Assembly: GCA_017644325.1 (NCBI GenBank)
Contig: JAEPLS010000003.1
Span: 137,974-193,530, forward strand
DNA length: 55,557 nucleotides
Source: Prochlorococcus marinus CUG1438
Lineage (GTDB): Bacteria > Cyanobacteriota > Cyanobacteriia > PCC-6307 > Cyanobiaceae
Reading direction: 5' to 3'
Part shown: piece by piece, positions 30,082-39,328 of the stretch
Numbering within the stretch: position 1 is the first letter of the stretch
Layout of the letters: every line of letters begins with the position of its first letter
Program-made: the position numbers and the translations under genes
The notes under the pieces: generated by a model
What the model was told of the DNA's origin: nothing
Seen by the model: the letters and a program-made list of their open reading frames with translations, nothing else
The model's database searches: none

Positions 30082-31590
30082 ATGAAGAATAATTTCATAG
30101 AAAACATAAATGATAAAAAATATTTTTATTCATTGATTGAAGATATAGAGAACAGCAAAGTTGGATTCTACAGTGTTGGTTTATATCCTGCATCACTAGC
30201 ATACAATTGTGCCATGCATGGAAAATCAAATAATATTCTCTTAGCCCCTAGGGAAGATAGAGATTTGTTAGGTGCTTTTTCAAATGATGTCCTTTCTGAT
30301 ATGGATAATGAGACTATTGAAAAGATTAAGAGAATGGGAAATTATTTATCAGAGGGGATAAAAAAGTCTTTTGATCTAAAAGATCTTCTCTTGGGATGCG
30401 AAATGGTTATTCTTGCTTCAAATAGTAATCATATACAAGATGATGTTCAAAATGCTTTAGAACTCAGAAAAACTTTAAAAAGAGAAAATGTGGTTCTTGG
30501 CTGTCTAGTCGGGTCTTTTTGTATTGATAATAAAAGTAAAAGTCCTTTTATTCTTTGTAATAAATATCCAAATTTAGCTTTTTTTACAGGATTCCATCGT
30601 CATGGAGCTTTACGAAATCCTAATGATAGTTTTACTGCAAATTTCTGCCATCCTGATGCCCTAACTGCTTTAATAGGAGCTCGCATTTTGAATCAATTGT
30701 CCCCGAAAATTCAAGTTTCTCCTGGAGTTCATAATATTGAATGTCAATATATAAAATCAATAAAAAACATCTCATCTATATTTGCAGGTTTTGTAAATAA
30801 CTTTCATTCCGATAAGCCAGGAATGCTACCTACCATTAATACGATTTTGTTGACTCAATGTTTAGATCAGGCCGCATCAGTATCATTACAAGTTAGAAAA
30901 GAAAATAAATTTGAGAATAAATATCTTTCATTAAAAGAACTTGGTTATGGTGAAGAAATAATTAGTGCAAAGGAAATAATTAATGATAAATTTTGTGAAA
31001 AAGGGGATTATACTTTCTCTCAGTTAAATGCTGTAAAGGCTGATGTTCTAGGGAGCATGACCTTACCAACTGAAGGAAAACCAACAAGGAACTTTCAGGC
31101 AGGACAAGTTTTATCAGATATGCTTTTACAACTCAAAAGATGTCCAAAAGATGTCTCAGAATTTGTAGATTGGTGTAATAAATACTCTCTTAGTCAAGGA
31201 GGTTTAGAAGGCCTAAAATCCTTAAAATTCTGGCCAGATATTTATAAACAATTCAAAATCAAAAATAATAATTGTTCAATGATTAATTTGATTTATTTAT
31301 GCTTTAATGCTAATTCAGAAGAAAAAAAAGAAATTTATAAGGTGTTAATAAGTTCAGAAGAAATCACTAATTTTTGCCAAGAATCTGCGAAATCTGAATT
31401 ATCTTTAGAACTAAATGAAAAATTAAAAGGAGAATATCTTTTTAATGATGTTGAAAACCTTTATAAGAAATTGTTTTTTTACAAAGAGGGAAATGATCTT
31501 AAAGATAATGAATGTAGTAATCAAATTTCTAAAAAAAATCCAAGTTACATTAATGTATTGAAAATTATTAATAATTATTTTAATAATTGA
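30082..31590 (+). CDS. Rossmann-type protein resembling glycerol-3-phosphate dehydrogenase
   Basis: This 502-residue protein begins with VGFYSVGLYPASLAYNCAM, which sits where GpsA has its GxWGTALA nucleotide loop but lacks the glycine pattern. It continues with CEMVILASNSNHIQDDV (strand-helix of a Rossmann fold) and a second-domain helix NISSIFAGFVNNF that recalls the GpsA substrate helix. The C-terminal 200 residues are an additional helical region with no match I recognise. It is divergent from the StpA-like gene over a 165-bp shared upstream region, suggesting a link to glycerol-phosphate metabolism. Function unproven. Confidence 0.55.
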   Translation: MKNNFIENINDKKYFYSLIEDIENSKVGFYSVGLYPASLAYNCAMHGKSNNILLAPREDRDLLGAFSNDVLSDMDNETIEKIKRMGNYLSEGIKKSFDLKDLLLGCEMVILASNSNHIQDDVQNALELRKTLKRENVVLGCLVGSFCIDNKSKSPFILCNKYPNLAFFTGFHRHGALRNPNDSFTANFCHPDALTALIGARILNQLSPKIQVSPGVHNIECQYIKSIKNISSIFAGFVNNFHSDKPGMLPTINTILLTQCLDQAASVSLQVRKENKFENKYLSLKELGYGEEIISAKEIINDKFCEKGDYTFSQLNAVKADVLGSMTLPTEGKPTRNFQAGQVLSDMLLQLKRCPKDVSEFVDWCNKYSLSQGGLEGLKSLKFWPDIYKQFKIKNNNCSMINLIYLCFNANSEEKKEIYKVLISSEEITNFCQESAKSELSLELNEKLKGEYLFNDVENLYKKLFFYKEGNDLKDNECSNQISKKNPSYINVLKIINNYFNN

Positions 31591-31640
31591 TTATTAGTTA
31601 AATTTGCAAAAAAACTAAGTTTTAAATTTATTTACTAATC

Positions 31641-32342
31641 TTGATTGCAAGGTTAGAATTATTATGGTTTAAAAGGTTTTTTTTGAAAAAGGAATTAACA
31701 CATCGTTCTCATGAACTGAAAGCTCTTGGTTGGAATCAAGAAGATTTAACAAGATACGAAGATTTATGGGACTACAGTCAAAGATGGGGATTAATAAATT
31801 TAGAAAGAGAAGATAGACAGTTTTTAAAGAAAGCAGAAAAGTTACTCCCGAAGATTCAAAATAAAAAGATATCCGTTAAAAAAACTATTGAAGAAAAATC
31901 ATATTATTTATGGTTAAATTTTTATCTAGATGAAATTAATATTTTTAGTAATTCTAATCTCCCAAAAAATAAACATGGTGTTTGGACGCTCTTAATTGAA
32001 GAGGAAATAAAACTTCTAAAGGAATTACAACCAGTTATGGGTCTTCCAGATACTTTAAAAGCAAAGAATCTATTCGAAAATAGAAAACAGCTCATAAATA
32101 AAGCTTTTAGCGACTTTGACGCTAAAAACAACGATAAGGTTTTCAACTTTGATGAGGTTTTAAAAAAATCTGAAAAAGATGTTGGTAAGAATTGGAAATC
32201 AATTACTGAAAAATATCCTGAGGCTAATAAAACTTTTCCAATAATTGATTCTGCAAATATTGATAAACTCAGATCTGTGATAAAAGATGATTTGAGTTTA
32301 TATATGAAAGATAATTATCCCTCATTAAAAAAGGATTTATAA
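31641..32342 (+). CDS. Hypothetical soluble, charged protein
   Basis: This 233-residue protein is Lys/Glu/Leu-rich and probably helical, with LTHRSHELKALGWNQEDLTRYEDLWDY-type text (about 20-46), RWGLINLEREDRQFLKKAEKLLP and a conserved-looking LQPVMGLPDTLKAKNLF. I recognise no domain. The TTG start at 31641 follows the previous gene by 50 bp, so it may be co-transcribed with it. I remember similar proteins only from picocyanobacteria. Confidence 0.6.
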   Translation: MIARLELLWFKRFFLKKELTHRSHELKALGWNQEDLTRYEDLWDYSQRWGLINLEREDRQFLKKAEKLLPKIQNKKISVKKTIEEKSYYLWLNFYLDEINIFSNSNLPKNKHGVWTLLIEEEIKLLKELQPVMGLPDTLKAKNLFENRKQLINKAFSDFDAKNNDKVFNFDEVLKKSEKDVGKNWKSITEKYPEANKTFPIIDSANIDKLRSVIKDDLSLYMKDNYPSLKKDL

Positions 32343-32398
32343 ATATTTATCTTTTTTTTGTTTTTTTTTTGGACTTTTTTAAGTTAAATAGATAATAG

Positions 32399-33742
<1,344 letters not shown>

Positions 33743-33755
33743 GAAAGGAGATTTA

Positions 33756-34646
33756 TTGGCTTTAATAATTCCTAGTAACTATCACAAGATTAGTGATGTT
33801 GAGAAAAATCATATATCTTGGATCGAACCAGAATTGGCAAAAAGACAGGATATACGTCCTCTTAGGATTGGTATTTTAAATATTATGCCTCTTGGTAAAC
33901 AGTATGAATTTAACTTACTGCATCCACTTGGTTTATCTCCTCTTCAGATTGAGCCAGTTTGGATAAAGCTTAAAACTCACTCTTATAAAACATGGGATCT
34001 TAATCATTTAAATAATCTTTACATAACTTGGGAAGAAGCAAATAATCCAGAACCGTTAGATGGAATCATTATTACTGGAGCACCTATTGAGCACCTTGCC
34101 TTTGAGGAGGTTAAGTATTGGGATGAATTTGTGAAAATTGTAAATGAAGCCAGAGATTCTTGTGCTAGTACTCTTGGTTTATGTTGGGCGGGCTTTGCTC
34201 TGGCTTATTTGGCAGGGGTTGATAAGCAAGTTTTTGATAGGAAATTATTTGGGGTATTCCCTTTGAAAAGTCTTGTTCCTGGTCACCCTTTGATGGGTAC
34301 ACAAGATGATGAATTTATATGTCCTCAAAGTAGATTTGCAGGATTACCAGATTTGGAAATGGAGAAGGCCCAAAAAGAAGGGAAATTGAATTTGTTGGCT
34401 TATGGAGAAAACGTCGGATACACAATATTTGAATCTAATGATCAAAAACAACTTATGCATTTAGGTCATCCTGAATATACGGTGCATAGAATTATTAGTG
34501 AAATTGAGAGAGACAAAGAAAAGGGAGATGTTCCTCCTCCTAAAAATTTTGATCTAAATAGTTCAAAAACCGCTTGGAGATCTCATAGGAATTTGCTTTT
34601 TCAGCAATGGCTTTGGTTTTGTTATCAACAAGTTAGTCTTAATTAA
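33756..34646 (+). CDS. metA: Homoserine O-acyltransferase (MetA family)
   Basis: This 296-residue MetA-type enzyme activates homoserine for the sulfhydrylation carried out by MetY. The catalytic Cys lies in STLGLCWAGFALAYLAG, with ITGAPIEHLAFEEVKYW before it and HLGHPEYTVHRI and WRSHRNLLFQQW after it. Whether acetyl-CoA or succinyl-CoA is used cannot be read from the name; coupling to metY favours acetyl. A TTG start at 33756 is supported by AAGGAG at 33745-33750, 5 bp upstream. Confidence 0.93.
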   Translation: MALIIPSNYHKISDVEKNHISWIEPELAKRQDIRPLRIGILNIMPLGKQYEFNLLHPLGLSPLQIEPVWIKLKTHSYKTWDLNHLNNLYITWEEANNPEPLDGIIITGAPIEHLAFEEVKYWDEFVKIVNEARDSCASTLGLCWAGFALAYLAGVDKQVFDRKLFGVFPLKSLVPGHPLMGTQDDEFICPQSRFAGLPDLEMEKAQKEGKLNLLAYGENVGYTIFESNDQKQLMHLGHPEYTVHRIISEIERDKEKGDVPPPKNFDLNSSKTAWRSHRNLLFQQWLWFCYQQVSLN

Positions 34647-34651
34647 CTTGT

Positions 34652-36217
34652 TTAATGAGCGCTTTCTAAACCACCTAGTCTTTCAAATAAGTTAAGACTT
34701 TCTTTATTTAATCCTATAATTTCAACTTTAGAACCGCCATTCTGGAATTTTCTAATAATTTGCTCAAGAGCAACTACACCACTTTGATCCCAAATATGAG
34801 CTAAAGACATATCAATTATAATTTTTTCAGGATGTTCATGAATATCAAATCCTTGTAAAAAATAAATTTTACTTACAAAAAATAATTGGCCTTTTACTTT
34901 GTAGGTAGTCAAATTATTCTCTTTAGCTCTTGAGACAGTTATAACTTTTGCGACTTTTCTGCTGAAAAGAATTGCAGCTAATGCAACTCCTGCAATAACT
35001 CCAAGTGCAAGATTATGAGGTTTTGTAAGCATTGTAACTGCAAAAGTCATAAGCATTACTGCAGTATCACTTTTGGGTATCTTTCTAATATTTTTTAATC
35101 CATTTATATCTGCTGTACTTATTGCGATCGTTATCATGATTGCTACTAAAGCGGCCATTGGGATTGCTCCAATCCAAGACTTCAAGAGGATAATCATAAT
35201 TAGTAGAGATATACCTGAGGAGAGAGTTGATAATCTAGATTTGCCACCATTTTCAGTATTCATAACAGATTGCCCAACTAATGCACATCCTGCCATTCCT
35301 CCAAATAAGGATGCCACAATATTTGCGATTCCCTGTCCTCTTGCTTCTTTATTTTTATTAGAGCTTGTATCAGTTACATCGTCTAAAATATCTTGAGTTA
35401 AAAAGGTTTCCATTAAACCCACTAGAGATATTGCAAGTGAAGTCGGTAAAATTATCCCTAATGTTTCTAGACTAAAAGGTACTTTCCCATTCTCTATTGA
35501 TCCAAAAGGAAGAGAAATACTTGGTAATCCATCAGGTAATTTACCCAAATCGCTAACTGTTGGTACATCTAGATTAAAGAATATGCTTATAAGAGTAATT
35601 ACTACTATTGCGATAAGCTGAGATGGGACTACTTTTGTGATTTTTGGAAGCCCATAGATAATTCCTAATCCTAGGATTACAAGAATCCAAACTACTGGAA
35701 TCTGAGAGTTAACTGGATATTGACTTATAGTTTGTTCAACTAATCCTTTTGATTCTTTAATACCTATTCCTAACTGAGGTAGTTGTGCTTGAAATATTAA
35801 AAGTGCCAGTGCATTTACAAATCCGCTTAATACTCCTGTTGGCACGAATCGCATTTGGTAGGCAAGCCTTAAATATCCCCAAAGAATTTGGAATATTCCA
35901 GTTAATATACCGGCTGCAATAAGATATGGGACTCCTAATCCAGGAGCTTGTGATTCTCCATAAGCAACAAGTCCAGTCATTAAAAGAGCTGTTGAACCTG
36001 TGGCTGAAGTGATCATCCCCCTTCTTCCTCCAACAATCGCAATTGTTATAGATAAGCAAAATGCACCAAAAAGGCCAACTTTAGGATCTACACCAGCTAT
36101 ACCTGAAAAAGCAATTGCTTCTGGGATCATTGCAAAAGCAACAACTAAGCCAGAGAGAATATTTGACTTTGGATCATCTAACCAATTTTTAGATAAATAT
36201 CTCAAGAAATTTGACAT
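34652..36217 (-). CDS. SulP-family anion transporter with STAS domain
   Basis: This 521-residue protein has roughly ten to twelve membrane spans starting at about residue 15 (LSGLVVAFAMIPEAIAFSGI), the internal QGIANIVASLFGGMAGCALVGQSVMN motif, and a C-terminal cytoplasmic STAS domain (about 425-515; IIIDMSLAHIWDQSGVVALEQ). SulP proteins carry sulfate or bicarbonate. Position beside metY-metA favours sulfate; a BicA-like bicarbonate role cannot be excluded. It converges on metA with a 5-bp gap. Confidence 0.9.
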   Translation of the reverse strand: MSNFLRYLSKNWLDDPKSNILSGLVVAFAMIPEAIAFSGIAGVDPKVGLFGAFCLSITIAIVGGRRGMITSATGSTALLMTGLVAYGESQAPGLGVPYLIAAGILTGIFQILWGYLRLAYQMRFVPTGVLSGFVNALALLIFQAQLPQLGIGIKESKGLVEQTISQYPVNSQIPVVWILVILGLGIIYGLPKITKVVPSQLIAIVVITLISIFFNLDVPTVSDLGKLPDGLPSISLPFGSIENGKVPFSLETLGIILPTSLAISLVGLMETFLTQDILDDVTDTSSNKNKEARGQGIANIVASLFGGMAGCALVGQSVMNTENGGKSRLSTLSSGISLLIMIILLKSWIGAIPMAALVAIMITIAISTADINGLKNIRKIPKSDTAVMLMTFAVTMLTKPHNLALGVIAGVALAAILFSRKVAKVITVSRAKENNLTTYKVKGQLFFVSKIYFLQGFDIHEHPEKIIIDMSLAHIWDQSGVVALEQIIRKFQNGGSKVEIIGLNKESLNLFERLGGLESAH

Positions 36218-36247
36218 TTTAAGTTACTTTATAATTAAGAAGTTACC

Positions 36248-37525
36248 TCATAAAGGAGGCAAAATACCTTGTGGGTCAAAAATATTCTTTAAAGTTTTTA
36301 ATTCATTAGTTCTATTTCCAAAGGCTAATGTAATTTCTTCTTCATGAGAATTCAAATGATTATGCAATTGGGCTAAGTGAATATTTGGATAAAACCTTTT
36401 TAGCTTGCTCCACGATTTATAAATCCATTCCAGAGCGACTTCTTTTTCTTGAAGATCATTTTTTTTCCATGATGCATATATCCATGGTTTCCAAGTACTT
36501 TTTCTATGAACAAAAAAGCTTGAGCCATGATTTAATTTTTTAGTTTTGCAACCTAATTGTTGAGAAGCAATATAACAGGAATTATTAGGTTTATTATCCA
36601 TTATTTCATTCAAGCATTTTATGAAAATTGGGATATCATTTTTTAAATCTTCTCCAAGAAGACTAATTACCTCAGAATGGTTATTTGCATTCAGCTCATA
36701 TAAATTCAATTCCTTTGGAAAAAAATTAATTTTGTTAAAGTTCTCATATAATTTTTTTTCTAAAGCTGGAAATTTTTCTAAAAGCATTAAGTATTCTTCT
36801 GTTATTTTATCCTCTAAATTATTTTTGAGTTCAGCAAAAATATATAAATAAATTTTTTGTGCATAAATCCATTGAAGACTAATATTTTCTGGAAATTCCT
36901 CTGATAAATTTATTATTTCTGAAAGTTCATTTAGATTTACAAATCCTTCAATAACCTTTATTGGATTAGATTGGATAGTCTTAAGTTCTATTTCGGTAAT
37001 AATTGAGAAGAAGGGTGCTGCACCTTTAATTGCTTCCCAAATCAATTGATCTTCTGGATTTATTTGATTTTTTTTTAAAGAGATAAATGTGCCATTTCCC
37101 AAGAAACCTTTTATTGATTCAATATTATCAATGGCTAATCCATAGGCTCTACTGAGCGGGCTTACTCCACCAGTAAGTATGTAGCCTGCTCCAGGAAGTT
37201 TAGAAAGTCCGATTGGGAAACTTCGATTATGTTTTTGTAAATAATTTACTAGATCCCCCATTATTACTCCACCTCCAATTGTTACTAAATTGGTTTTTCT
37301 ATCTAGTTGAATTTTGCTGTGATTTTTTCTTAGATCAAGAGTTGTAAAACCATTTTTTGCACAGCTAGAGGTTGTACCTCCACTACATACGCAAAGGTAC
37401 TCGAATTTTTCATTAGAGTAATTATCTACATTAAATAAGGAATCATCAACGTCATAAATTAATTTCTTTAATTTTGCATCCTTTGAGTTGATATTTGGAA
37501 CTTCAAGCAAATTATGATTTTTCAC
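36248..37525 (-). CDS. FAD-binding (PCMH-type) oxidoreductase
   Basis: This 425-residue protein has the two-part FAD-binding domain: CVCSGGTTSSCAKNGFTTLDL, then TIGGGVIMGDLVNYLQKHNR and GLSKLPGAGYILTGGVSPLSRAYGLAIDNI. The C-terminal half has a probable substrate-binding domain and ends with the berberine-bridge-type ...FGNRTNELKTLKNIFDPQGILPP. The substrate is unknown. The GTG start at 37525 lies back to back with the divergent chelatase gene. It lies 30 bp upstream of sulP on the same strand and may be co-transcribed with it. Confidence 0.8.
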   Translation of the reverse strand: MKNHNLLEVPNINSKDAKLKKLIYDVDDSLFNVDNYSNEKFEYLCVCSGGTTSSCAKNGFTTLDLRKNHSKIQLDRKTNLVTIGGGVIMGDLVNYLQKHNRSFPIGLSKLPGAGYILTGGVSPLSRAYGLAIDNIESIKGFLGNGTFISLKKNQINPEDQLIWEAIKGAAPFFSIITEIELKTIQSNPIKVIEGFVNLNELSEIINLSEEFPENISLQWIYAQKIYLYIFAELKNNLEDKITEEYLMLLEKFPALEKKLYENFNKINFFPKELNLYELNANNHSEVISLLGEDLKNDIPIFIKCLNEIMDNKPNNSCYIASQQLGCKTKKLNHGSSFFVHRKSTWKPWIYASWKKNDLQEKEVALEWIYKSWSKLKRFYPNIHLAQLHNHLNSHEEEITLAFGNRTNELKTLKNIFDPQGILPPL

Positions 37526-37566
37526 TACATGAGATTGTTCTTTACTATTATGGTATAAGTAATAAA

Positions 37567-38691
37567 TTGATTTTGGATAATTTAGATTCGAAGTTAAATA
37601 ATCAAATCGCGATACTTATCTGTGGACATGGGAGTAGAAATAAACTAGCCATTAATGAATTTCAAGAATTAACTAATTTCATCCAAAAAAGATATCCAAA
37701 TTTTTTAGTTGAATATGGTTTCTTGGAATTTGCTAAACCTTCGATTGTTGATGCTTTAGATAAGTTAAAAGATCTTTCTATAAAAAAAGTAATTGCAATA
37801 CCTGCAATGCTTTTCGCTGCTGGACATGTAAAAAATGATATACCTAGTCTGCTTATGAATTATTCAAGTAAAACAGGAATTGAAATAATTTATGGAAGAG
37901 AATTAGGTATTAATAATTTAATGATTAGTGCAGCTTGTGAAAGAGTAAAAGATGTATTTAAACAAAATAATAATCTCAAACCTGAAGAATCATTATTAGT
38001 TGTTGTGGGTAGAGGCTCTTCTGACCCAGATGCGAATTCCAATGTTTCAAAAATTACGAGAATGATCGTAGAGGGTATTGGTTTAGGGTGGGGGGAAACA
38101 GTTTTTTCTGGAGTAACTTTCCCTCTTGTTGAACCAGGCTTGAAAAATGTTGTGAGACTTGGTTATAAAAATATAATTGTTTTCCCTTATTTCCTTTTCT
38201 CAGGTGTCCTTGTTACAAGAATAAAAAGGCAAAGTGATTTAGTTGCGATTAATAATCCAAATATTTCATTTATACATGCAAAATATCTTTCGTCACAGAC
38301 TTATGTGGTCGACACTTTTGTAGAAAGGATTGAAGAGATTCTTAATAACGAAGGTAATAATTTTATGAATTGCTCAACTTGTAAATATAGATCAAACTTA
38401 TTTGGCTTTGAGAAAGAAGTTGGAATGGCACAAGAAAGTCATCATGACCATGTAGAGGGCTTGGGTATCAGCTGTGATTTATGCGATCCTGAATGTAATG
38501 GTGCTTGTGAAATACAAAATCAAATCCCAACTCATAATCAAGAAAAATCAGATATGGGAGGAGGTGACTACTTAGAACATGAACATGTAGAGGTTCATCG
38601 ACATGAACATAATCAACATCACCATAGTATTTACCCAAATTCAAAACACCCTTTAGGACCTGTCACGCTTCGCTTGCCTAATAAAGACTAA
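37567..38691 (+). CDS. CbiX/SirB-type chelatase with Cys/His-rich C-terminal tail
   Basis: Two CbiX repeats form the chelatase: ILICGHGSRNKLAINEF with its metal-binding His at the start, then VVVGRGSSDPDANSN and FPYFLFSGVLVTRIKRQ. It would insert Fe2+ or Co2+ into sirohydrochlorin, for sirohaem or cobalamin. The last ~90 residues are unusual: NCSTCKY, CDLCDPECNGACEIQN and a His-rich run (HEHVEVHRHEHNQHHHS), suggesting a metal store or Fe-S cluster. I chose the TTG at 37567; a longer frame from 37495 would overlap the divergent oxidoreductase start. Confidence 0.87.
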   Translation: MILDNLDSKLNNQIAILICGHGSRNKLAINEFQELTNFIQKRYPNFLVEYGFLEFAKPSIVDALDKLKDLSIKKVIAIPAMLFAAGHVKNDIPSLLMNYSSKTGIEIIYGRELGINNLMISAACERVKDVFKQNNNLKPEESLLVVVGRGSSDPDANSNVSKITRMIVEGIGLGWGETVFSGVTFPLVEPGLKNVVRLGYKNIIVFPYFLFSGVLVTRIKRQSDLVAINNPNISFIHAKYLSSQTYVVDTFVERIEEILNNEGNNFMNCSTCKYRSNLFGFEKEVGMAQESHHDHVEGLGISCDLCDPECNGACEIQNQIPTHNQEKSDMGGGDYLEHEHVEVHRHEHNQHHHSIYPNSKHPLGPVTLRLPNKD

Positions 38692-38809
38692 ATCTTAAGA
38701 AAATCCGTTGAAAACAATGAATCACCTGTCTCTTTCTCGACTTAGTCTTAATAGACTCAGTATATATAAGTATTCTTAATATAAAATCGTGAAAGTATTT
38801 TGAGCTAGA

Positions 38810-38938
38810 TTTTCCACAATTTGAAGGTTGTTTTCCACGTCCAAATCCACACTGGATCAGAAATGGCAGTATTTTTCAAAAAAAACAGGACTTCAACATT
38901 ATTGTTGACTTTTTTTTAAGATCTATTCAATTTCCACA
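38810..38938. promoter_or_regulatory. Cluster of DnaA-box-like motifs
   Basis: In the 379-bp gap before the DUF2811 gene, four 9-mers match or nearly match the cyanobacterial DnaA box TTTTCCACA: exact at 38810-38818, TTTTCCACG at 38831-38839, AAATCCACA at 38843-38851 and ATTTCCACA at 38930-38938. All point the same way. No dnaA or dnaN gene is near, so this could be a DnaA-regulated promoter or titration site rather than the origin. Confidence 0.5.
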
Positions 38939-39021
38939 TTTGAAAAAGAAGTTTTTTAAAAACATACTTATAACATGAGTCTTATTTGATAATTTAAAAA
39001 GTTTACCAGAAGATTTTTGTT

Positions 39022-39043
39022 GATATTTTTAGAGAAAAATATC
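39022..39043. repeat. Perfect 9-bp inverted repeat upstream of DUF2811 gene
   Basis: GATATTTTT and AAAAATATC are separated by AGAG, 27 bp before the ATG. The octamer TTGTTGAT occurs on each side (39017-39024 and 39048-39055). It could be a regulator-binding site or an mRNA hairpin in the leader. Confidence 0.5.
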
Positions 39044-39070
39044 ATTATTGTTGATGTAGAAAAATAAATT

Positions 39071-39328
39071 ATGGATCAAATCAGCCAAACAAATTTAACT
39101 GATAAGAAACTCGTAGAGTGCTCTTCAAATAAAGTCTCATTAGAAACAGAGCTTTCAGAAACTCTTTATAACACTATGAAAGATTTCGTATTAAGTAACC
39201 CCACTTGGGATCAATATAAGCTTATAAATTCAGCATTAGCTACTTTTCTCGTTCAAAACGGTTGTACAGATAATTCTGTCTCAGAAATTTATTTAAATCA
39301 ATTATTTACACCCTCTAAGTCTTTTTGA
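39071..39328 (+). CDS. DUF2811 family protein
   Basis: This 85-residue protein has the family pattern ETELSETLYNTMKDFVLSNPTWDQYKLINSALATFLVQNG, in text parts ELSETLYNTMKDF and WDQYKLINSALATFLVQNG. DUF2811 is a small cyanobacterial family of unknown role. A 379-bp spacer with DnaA-box-like motifs and a hairpin lies upstream. Its 3' end overlaps the convergent GMC oxidoreductase gene by 14 bp. Confidence 0.8.
   Translation: MDQISQTNLTDKKLVECSSNKVSLETELSETLYNTMKDFVLSNPTWDQYKLINSALATFLVQNGCTDNSVSEIYLNQLFTPSKSF

Noticed and set aside
36000..36347. 115-codon plus-strand frame across the sulP start and oxidoreductase end
   Set aside because: It is antisense to two well-supported genes, with no recognisable protein pattern.
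37495..37566. Longer N-terminus for the chelatase
   Set aside because: The added residues do not resemble CbiX and would overlap the divergent oxidoreductase start by 31 bp.
38810..38938. Chromosomal replication origin
   Set aside because: There are DnaA-box-like motifs, but no dnaA or dnaN nearby and no visible AT-rich unwinding array beyond background; it is kept only as a regulatory candidate.
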